Assembly: GCA_029582165.1 (NCBI GenBank)
Contig: CM055881.1
Location: 24,657,594 to 24,721,593 of the forward strand
DNA from: Portulaca oleracea
Taxonomy: Eukaryota; Streptophyta; Magnoliopsida; Caryophyllales; Portulacaceae
Length of the DNA: 64,000 nucleotides
Direction of reading: 5' to 3'
Shown here: in pieces, positions 56,875 through 64,000 of the stretch
Layout: each line of letters opens with the position of its first letter
How positions within the stretch are numbered: the stretch's first letter is position 1
Program-made: the position numbers and the translations under genes
The notes under the pieces: model-generated
Told to the model about the DNA's origin: nothing
The model's database searches: none
The model's input: only the letters and a program-made list of their open reading frames with translations

Positions 56875-58197
56875 AAAAAATTGCCAGGAGGTGCCACACA
56901 TTTCTAACAACTGTCTAGAAGAGGACCACATTTTTTTAATGCACTCGAAGGGGCCACATCTTCAAGAACTGGCTGTTGGTGATTTTTCAACCATTTTTAC
57001 TAAATTTTGGCGATGTATATATGAAAAGACATGATTACGTCTATGTTTTATCAAATAATTGTTGGGAGGTGCTATACATCTCTAAAAACTGACTGGACGA
57101 AGACCACTTTTTTCACACCTCTTCTCTGCACTCTCTCCTCCCCCAAAATATCAATACAACTCAACCCATCAAAACCATAAACAAACCCATTTCTTCTCTT
57201 CTTCTTTATTCATCCACCACCCCACCACCAACACAACCACCAGTCCCACCGCCAACAACACCACCATCACTCAATTCGGCACTCAACCACCACCGAGAAC
57301 CACCACGGTGATTTTGAATTAAGCAACAATCTAAGTTTGACACAACCAAGCACAAATCCCTCTCTTTATTCCATCAGCGTGTCAATTTCTCAATCTATTT
57401 TTTGTTTTTGGTTCTTAACTCAACCCATCAACACCTTATATCAAGCAAGCAAGGAGAGAGAAAGAGGAAGGGTGTCCGGTGCGGCATTTGGTTGTCGTGG
57501 ATTTGGGCGTCGATCAACATAGGTCACTGACAGCGGCCTTGGCGGTAGTTGCAGGTCTGATCGCGCGAAATAGAGGAGAAACGAGGATGGTTCAAGATTG
57601 AGTTCGTGTGGTGATGGGTGTTTTTGGGTGGTTGAAGTGGCTTTTTCTGGTGATGTTTGAGATGCAAAAATGGAGTTTGATTGGTGGTTATGGTGTAGGT
57701 GTTGAATTCAGTTTGAAACAGAGAATAAGAAGAGGGATTAGTGCTTGGTTGTGTCAAACTTAGATTGAGATATGATTTAAAATGACCATTGTTGTTCTCG
57801 GTGATGGCTGAGCGCTGAAGTGGTGGTGGTTAAACTGGTGGTAGTGGTGGTGGTCGGGTGGTGGACGACGAAGAAGAAGATGAGTTTGTTTATGGTTTTG
57901 ATAGGTTGAGTTGATATTTGGAGGAGGAGAGAGAAAGTGCAGAGAATAGATGTGAGAAAAGTTGTACTCGTCCAATCAATTTTTAGAAATGTATGGCACC
58001 TCCCAACAATTGTTTGATAAAACATAGGGGTATTTCTATCTTTTTATATATAAATCCCCGGAATTCAGTCAAAATGGTCGAAAAATCACCTAACAGCCAG
58101 TTCTTTGAAGATGTGGTCCCCTTCGAATGCATTAAAAAAAATGTAGTCCCCTTATAGTCAATTGTTAGAAATATATGGCACCTCCCAGCAATTTTTT
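56875..58197. mobile_element. Large fold-back element, arms about 500 bp
   Basis: The left arm from AAAAAATTGCCAGGAGGTGC is the imperfect reverse complement of the right arm ending GGCACCTCCCAGCAATTTTT. Matching continues inward through CATCAAAACCATAAACAAAC and TCTAAGTTTGACACAACCAAGC (about 57330 and 57750). The left-arm ORF MTQPSTNPSLYS (57337, plus) and the right-arm ORF MTQPSTNPSSYS (57757, minus) are the same sequence in opposite orientations. The loop (about 57380-57720) is GC-richer. Within each arm the GGGAGGTGC segment occurs twice about 195 bp apart. No target duplication was found. Confidence 0.9.
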
Positions 58198-58646
58198 GTT
58201 TTCATAGCCTGTCATTATTACCCATGCATTTTGGGGTAAACGTGTATATTAAAACACTATAAATTCAAAAAATGACTAAAGGGTCTTCATATTTTGATGT
58301 AATTATTTTAAGGGCCCTGTATTTTGATAAATAATTATAGGGTGGCATTATTTTATTACAATTATTTTTGAGGTACATTCCGATCAATTTTCTGGCGAAC
58401 AAAGCATTAATTGCAGTATTTATTATTGATTAGGATTATGTATCTTTGACCAACCTTAAATATTAAGGCCTAAAATAATAGTTGACTTCAATTAAAACAG
58501 CTTTAAATACAAAAATCATAAAGTAAAAGTGAACCTAGCTTCAAAATTACTTTCTTTTTGCTCCCTCTGCATTGGAAACCCAAGACCCTAATCCCTAGGT
58601 TTACAGTGGTGCCGACGGCGGGTGTGTGAGCCTTCTTGCTTTTGTA

Positions 58647-59721
58647 ATGGAGCGTGTGTTGTCGGAAAGCGGCGAAGGAGTAGACCAGTGCCATCTCTTC
58701 GGAACTGAGTCTTACGAGTACCCTGGTAAGCTGAGTCATTGCCATAGGGTTAAGGAGTGGAAGAGTTTAGACATGGAGTCTAGTATGAGTATTGAATTGA
58801 GTAAATTGCGATTAACGGAGTAGGAGGAGGAAATTATAGAAATTAATGACGAAATTTCAGAGGAGAAGAAGGCGAAGATCGCGCTGAGTCTGGTGGGTCA
58901 TCTATTAACCCTGACTACCTTCAATTCAAAGGTGATGAGGAACATCTTAAAGAATGTATGGAGGCCGGAGAAGGGGGTTGTGATGAAGGAACTCGAAGAA
59001 AATCTTTTTCTCTTTCAGTTCTTTTTGGAAGAAGATAAGCAATACGTTCTCAATGAAGGGCCATGGTCCTTTGACAACAAACTTCTTCTGTTGAAAGAGT
59101 GGCAAGGCACAGAACAGTACTCGGATATTGTGTGGAGTAGATAAATCTTTATGCTTCAGAGTGGATGTTGACGTCACAAAACCGCTACGTAGGGGTATCA
59201 TGGTAAAGATTAGTGGAAAGTCCTTATGGATCAGGCTCAAACATCTAAAGTTGCCAAACTTTTGCTACGGATGCGGGAAGGTGGGCCATATCTTGAGAGG
59301 ATACGATAGCGTTGACCCCAGAACACCGATGGAAGAGTTGCAATATGGGGATTGGATGAAGGCATCGCCAATGAAATCGAAAAGGAGGAACGCAGTAGTA
59401 GAATTGTAGGAGGAAAAAAAGTTGTACTTGGCTTTTAGAGGCCAAGATACACGGCCACATGCCAGGCAAAGACTTGCCTTCACTAGCCCAAGAATTGAGC
59501 AGCAAGAAAGTCTGGATAAACAGGGCAAACAGAAGGTCACTAATGATGGGATGCACATTGATGAAATTGAAGTAGGCCGTGAAGTCTTCAAAAGAAAAAA
59601 GGAAGGAGAACACCCTTATCAAGGAGGAAATTTGCGTTTCGCTTTGGAATATGAGACAACCCCCTCACATATGGATGGCGATCAGGCGGAAGTTGCTTCA
59701 CAACTCCGCCGAGTCCAATGA
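58647..59721 (+). pseudogene. LINE D ORF1-like region: DUF4283 and CCHC knuckle
   Basis: Starts at the ATG at 58647 (MERVLSESGEGV). One stop (58821) lies inside an otherwise continuous frame to 59144. DUF4283-like motifs are VWRPEKGVVMKELEENLFLF and NEGPWSFDNKLLLLKEW. After a frameshift the second part reads LWIRLKHLKLPNFCYGCGKV then GHILRGYD, a CCHC knuckle whose last Cys is Tyr. A third frame (59422-59721) is Lys/Arg-rich. The protein would coat LINE RNA; this copy is broken. Confidence 0.8.
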
Positions 59722-60450
59722 ATCTATTATGTTTAAACTGGCGAGCACCGGGCAGTGAGAGACCTATTGAGCCTCATTGGCAAGACTAAGCCGACAATTG
59801 TATTCCTTTCGGAGACAAAAAGAAGCACGCATGAATTGAACTCCGTCAAGCAACGGTTATCAAATTTTTTCTGCATTAGTGTGGATAGTAGAAAGCGGTC
59901 GAGAGGCCTTGCCCTCTTCTAGAGCAAGGATATCAAGGCAAATTTTCTCTCATACTCGCAAAATCACATCGACATGGCAATTGAGGAGGGAGAAGGTACG
60001 TCTCCATGGCGTTTCACTAGTATTTACGGATGGCCTCAAGCTCAGGAGAAACTACGGACATGCGCTCTCATAGAGGATTTAAGCTCTCACTCTCAGCTAC
60101 CTTGGTTGATCGGTGGGGATTTGAATGAAGTTTTCTATAACTTCGAGAAAAGGGGAGGACCAACAAAGCCATAGCATATACTGGAGGCATTTCAAGAAGC
60201 TTTCACCAGAACTGGGTTGTTTGACATTGGTTTCAGGGGGTATGACTTTACTTGGTGGAATGGGAGAGATGAAATACATTCAGTAGAGGAGCGTTTAGAC
60301 AGATATATGGCAAACTCGGAATGGAGCAGTCTTTTCCCGGGGGCCAGAGTTACCCACCTTGACGAATCCTTGTCAGACCATCTGCCTTTGAGGCTTGAGT
60401 TGAACATCATTCTGGCAAGGCACAAGCCTCATTCTCGGGGCTTCTGCTTC
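59722..60450 (+). pseudogene. LINE D endonuclease
   Basis: Apurinic-type endonuclease domain spread over two or three frames. Recognisable parts are KPTIVFLSETK-like (about 59790-59820), PWLIGGDLNEVFYNFEKRGG (about 60105-60160) and GFRGYDFTWWNGRDE (60229-60275). They are followed by EERLDRYMANSEW and the catalytic-type THLDESLSDHLPL (60352-60390) with the terminal SDH. A Gln-to-stop at 60174 and earlier stops break it. This domain nicks target DNA to start insertion. Confidence 0.82.
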
Positions 60451-62460
60451 GAAGACATGTGGGCAACTAAGCCCAACTGTGAGGAGGTAATTGCCCAATC
60501 ATGGGAATCTTTGCCTAGCGGACGAACTTGCCAAGAGTGCATCACAAAGCTGAATCTCTATAAAGAAGCGGTGCAAGACTGGGCAGAGAAAAATGTGGGG
60601 AATGTTCAAAGAGCCATCAAAAATACTCTCAAAGAGCTGGGCGAAACGATAGACATACAAAAGCGAAAAACACTGCTTGGCAAGCTAAAATCTTTGAGAG
60701 ACAAAGAGGAGATTATGTGGTCGCAACGAGCCAAGAAGGAGTACCTCGCATATGTTGACAAAAACACAACTTGGTTCCATCGAAAAGCATCGGCACGGAG
60801 AAGAGCAAACACCATCACCCAAATTCAAGACTCCAATGGCGTCATACATACAAGGGAGAAAGACATAGCAAAGCTGTTCGTGGAGCACTACGCTTCGTTG
60901 TATCAAACAGAAACAAAAGGAGAAGCCTCTATGATGGAAGTCTTACAGCATGTCCCTCTCAAGGTGACTGAAAGCATGAATTTGGCTCTCACAATGCCCT
61001 ACAGCCAGGAGGAGATCAAAAGTGCGGTGTTTCAAATGCATCCAGGTAAATCACCGGGCCCAGATGGGCTCAATCCATATTTCTACCAACGGTATTGGAG
61101 CATCATCGGCTCTGATGTATGCTCTGCGGTGCAAGACATGCTTAACGGGGGAATATTCCTAGACAAGCTAAACCACATGCTGGTGGTGCTCATCCTAAAG
61201 GTCAAGCATCCAAGCCTGGTGAGTGATTACCGCCCCATTAGTTTGGCCAATGTGATCGTTAAAATTGCCACGAAAACTCTAGCAAACCGTTTGAAGTGTT
61301 TCCTTCTGGACATCATATCCGAGAATCAAAGCGGCTTTGTCAAAGGTAGGCTCATAAGCGACAATATTCTAGTAGCTTATGAGCTTTTCCACCATATTCA
61401 TTGTCAATCCAGGGATAATAGACCCATGTCCGTTAAGCTTGATATGAAGAAGGTGTTTGATAGAGTCGAGTGGAGTTTCCTTCGGGGCATTATGAGCAAG
61501 ATGGGTTTTTGCGATGCTTGGGTCAACACAATTATGTGATTCGTAGAATCTCCATCATTCTCCTTCAGGATCAATGGCACCCAGCAAGGTTTTGTCACGC
61601 CCACGCGTGGTTTACGACAAGGAGACCCACTGTCTCCGTTTCTCTTCATCATAGTGACAGAGGGGTTGTCGGCCCTGCTGCAACAAGCTGTCATGTCGGG
61701 TAATCTGCAGGGCATGCAAATCTGCCGAGACGCCCCCGTCATCTCCCATCTACTGTTTGCGGACGACACGATACTTTTTTGCAAGGAAACGGTGGAACAA
61801 GCCCAAGAAGTGAAGAAGCTACTGGAGTTATACGAGAATGCTTCGGGCCAACAAGTCAATTATAGCAAAACTGACGTAGTTTTCCCGAAGCACATGGCCG
61901 AGGAGTGCAAGCAAGCCATCACAGGGGTCCTGGGAATTCGCGAGGTGCCTTTCCATAATAAATACTTAGGCCTCCCAACCCGGATCGAAAAATCAAAGTA
62001 CAAGGACCTTACCTGTGTCAAGGATAAGGTTTAGCAACAGCTCTCAAAATGGGACGACCGCTTTCTCTCGTGGGCAGGGAGAGAAGTCACTATAAAAGTC
62101 GTGGCCCAATCTTTACCTGTCTGCGCAATGGGCATCTTCAAATTACCCTCCTCTTTATGCCAAGACATCCAACGGTGCATCGGGAAGTATTGGTGGGGGG
62201 CAAAATAGACTGACAGGAAAATGCATTGGGTTAGCATGGAATCACTTTGTTCAAGCAAGGAATCTGGGGGCATAGGTTTCAGGAGCCTGGAAACCTTTAA
62301 TTTAGCCCTATTAGCAAAGCAAGTATGGAGGCTATGGCGATACCCAAATTCCCTAGTAGCCAAGCTACTCAAAGCAAAATACTACCCTAACGAAGATATC
62401 TTTTCAGCCAGGCTTGGCCAAAGATCTAGACCAAGCTACACATAGCGTAGTTTAATGATG
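60451..62460 (+). pseudogene. LINE D reverse transcriptase
   Basis: Continues from the endonuclease in one 440-codon frame to 61539. RT motifs: MHPGKSPGPDGLNPYFYQRY (61037-61100), VSDYRPISLANVI (61219-61257), SENQSGFVKGRLISDNILVA (61318-61378), and MKKVFDRVEWSFL (61444-61482) where KAYDRVEW is usual. A TGA stop follows (61537), then RGLRQGDPLSPFLF (61612-61653) and the intact catalytic LLFADDTILF (61750-61780). The thumb motifs NKYLGLPT and LARWDDRFLSWAGREV-type sequence follow (61955-62090). Few frameshifts, so decay is moderate. Confidence 0.92.
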
Positions 62461-63060
62461 GCGAAAGATCTGGTGCAAGCAGAATGAGATGGACTATGGG
62501 GAACAAGGAATATATTCGCATTTGGGAAGACAAATGGATCAATCAGGAACCAACATTCCGTGTCATCTCCCCCTCCCCCCCCCCCCCAGCCGATAAATCG
62601 GGAGATAAGCAAAGTGAAGGAGCTTATCGACATGGAGAACGGAACGTGGAACCTTGCTCTGCTGCAGCAAAATTTCCTTCAAGGAGATGTAGAAGCCATC
62701 TCTGTGTTGCCACTTTGTAGTACTTGGCCAGAGGACAAGTTGGCATGAACCGATACGAAAGATGGAGAATATAGTGTTAAGACGGGCTATAGGGCCCACC
62801 ATCGTGCCAACCAAGTTAACAGCCCAAGCTCAAGCTCCACATCAATTTCTACTTTCTGTAAGAAGTTATGGGCGATCAAACTGCCACCTAGAATCAAAAT
62901 GTTTGGTTGGCGCCTATGTAGGGAGATTCTACCTTCGGCTGGAGAAATTCGGAAGAGAATCAGAGAGGTAGATGGGCATTGCACTATCTGTGGATACCAT
63001 ACGGAGACAAACGCTCATAGCATCTTTCAATGTCCTCCTTTGGTACACCTTTGAGAGAGA
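62461..63060 (+). pseudogene. LINE D zf-RVT region
   Basis: After a C-homopolymer (62570-62587) that shifts the frame, segments REISKVKELIDMENGTWNLA (62595-62655) and GEYSVKTGYRAHH lead to the zinc-finger KLWAIKLPPRIKMFGWRLCR (62866-62925), then HCTICGYHTETNAHSIFQC (62975-63030). The Cys/His set is intact, but upstream frames are broken. Confidence 0.82.
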
Positions 63061-63172
63061 AGTGGGATAGATGAATCATTTTGGGAGCCGGCTTACCTCA
63101 GAACAATTAACTACTTAATACAGTAGTAATGGAAATGAATGAAGATGAGCAAGCAACCTTTATTGTTGTAGC

Positions 63173-63817
63173 TTGGCAATGCTGGAACATTCGGAATACA
63201 AAGGCATCTGCACTCCAGTAGAAACCTCATGGAATATTGTCCAAGAGCTTCTGGTAGATTTTCGGTCTCTACCCCCTATTCAACAGCCTTCTCGAACAAA
63301 GCAGACCAATCTTTGGGCTCCCCCACCTAGGGGAGTGTGGAAGGTGAACTTCAATGCCGGAAAATTAAGTGACTGGGGACGGGGCTGGGGGTTCGCCATC
63401 AGAGATGAGGAAGGAGCAGTTGTGGCGGCTAGAACCAAACAAACTCTTGGCTTCTCGGGGGTCGAAATAGAAGAAGCCCAAGCCTGCCTCTTCAGCCTTC
63501 AGGCAGCCTGGGACACGGGATACCGAGCAATCACGGTTGAAGGAGATTGCCTAATTCTCATCAACAAACTAAAAGGGGCCTTCAAAGGCCAAAGTGCTAT
63601 TAGCTTGATCACTGAAGAGATCATAAAACTAGCTTCTCGTTTTTCAATTATTTCTTGACATCATATAGGTAAAGAGGGTAATAGAGTAGCTCATTACCTA
63701 GCTCACCTTCAACCCTATGAACCGGGGGAGCGGTTTTGGTTGGAGGAGGGGCCCGAGGAATCCTTAGCCTTGGCCCTAGAAGACATGTATCTCTTTTCAA
63801 ATATCAATAACAGTTAG
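63173..63817 (+). pseudogene. LINE D RNase H domain
   Basis: RGVWKVNFNAGKLSDWGRGW (63333-63390) is the start of RVT_3-type RNase H; the first catalytic Asp (FDAG) is Asn here. AIRDEEGAVVAA, EIEEAQACLFSLQAAWD (catalytic Glu) and ITVEGDCLILINKL (catalytic Asp) follow. A TGA stop at 63656 precedes HHIGKEGNRVAHYLAHL with the last His/Asp-type segment. It ends YLFSNINNS and a stop at 63815, about 30 bases before the LINE end. This domain is ORF2's C-terminus in plant L1 elements. Confidence 0.88.
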
Positions 63818-64000
63818 CGCTCGGTTTGGCATTTGCTTCAAAAAAATAAATACAAAAATCACTGTTTCGCGCATTTTTAGAGCGAAAAATTAGTCGGAAT
63901 GTCCCCAGTAAATAATTACCGCAAAAATAATGTCAGCCCATAATAATTTATCAAAATAAAGGGCCCTTAAAATAATTACATCAAAATATAGGAATCCTTT

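Larger units (their letters stand above)
58519..63846 (+). mobile_element. LINE D, near full-length L1-type, 14-bp target duplication
   Basis: AAATACAAAAATCA occurs at 58505-58518 and again at 63847-63860, an exact 14-bp duplication typical of target-primed reverse transcription. Between them the order is gag-like DUF4283 and CCHC knuckle, endonuclease, RT, zf-RVT and RNase H. This is a plant L1 with an RNase H domain. The 3' end is short and A-rich (CTTCAAAAAAAT). Length 5328 bp. Several stops and frameshifts inactivate it, but it is the most complete LINE here. Confidence 0.93.
58270..64000. mobile_element. Long-TIR DNA element carrying LINE D (right end at window edge)
   Basis: The left TIR (TATTTTGATGTAATTATTTT, then AAGGGCCCTGTATTTTGATA, 58290-58330) matches in inverted orientation the last 120 bases of the window (GGGCCCTTAAAATAATTACA, 63961). 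Inner parts also pair (GGTACATTCCGATCAATTTT against AAAAATTAGTCGGAATGTCC). Without LINE D the element is under 400 bp, so this is a MITE of the same TIR family as 22411-23160. Confidence 0.85.

Noticed and set aside
1..64000. tRNA, rRNA and other structured RNA genes
   Set aside because: No cloverleaf with internal promoter boxes or rRNA signature was recognised by eye on either strand; primer sites resembling tRNA ends belong to retrotransposons.

Overview
The window is nuclear DNA of a flowering plant, probably a eudicot. It is AT-rich intergenic DNA packed with plant LTR retrotransposons (Ty1/copia and Ty3/gypsy), L1-type LINEs with plant-style CCHC and RNase H domains, Stowaway and Tourist MITEs, and long fold-back elements. 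Only one ordinary host gene is convincing: a minus-strand MAKR6-like (membrane-associated kinase regulator) gene at 33131-33805. Three possible unidentified exons lie upstream of it on the same strand. Species cannot be named from sequence alone.

Layout. 0.75-4.9 kb: decayed Ty3/gypsy gag-pol. 8.48-16.76 kb: a LINE ORF2 split inside its reverse transcriptase by a 6-kb copia element with both LTRs and a near-perfect target duplication. 16.8-23.2 kb: a Tat-type LTR with primer site, a fold-back, a Tourist-like MITE, a duplicated unknown repeat and a long-TIR element. 23.8-25.1 kb: a TIR element flanked on both sides by (AT)n and carrying a GTGTGGTCAT tandem array. 25.3-31.7 kb: Stowaways, two copies of one fold-back family and two solo LTRs with exact 5-bp target duplications. 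33-37.4 kb: gene island. 37.4-39.2 kb: more Stowaways.

39.7-52.6 kb is one 5'-truncated minus-strand LINE opened by two LTR elements. The first (48307-52074) has 954-974 bp LTRs, a perfect CCACC target duplication, an initiator-Met primer site and one unusual ORF with no pol. The second (40337-48173) is a Tat-type, gag-only element with two large tandem arrays and an ACCAT target duplication. In it, the 5' LTR is followed not by a primer site but by a second copy of the 3' flanking LINE sequence, fused directly to gag.

54.2-55.6 kb: a plus-strand LINE 3' part. 56.9-58.2 kb: a 1.3-kb near-palindrome. 58.5-63.8 kb: a nearly complete LINE with an exact 14-bp target duplication, inserted in a small long-TIR element whose right end reaches the window edge.

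None of the transposon reading frames is intact: all carry stops, frameshifts or lost catalytic residues. The genes therefore do not form a working pathway. The value of the window is its readable insertion order and several recombination products.
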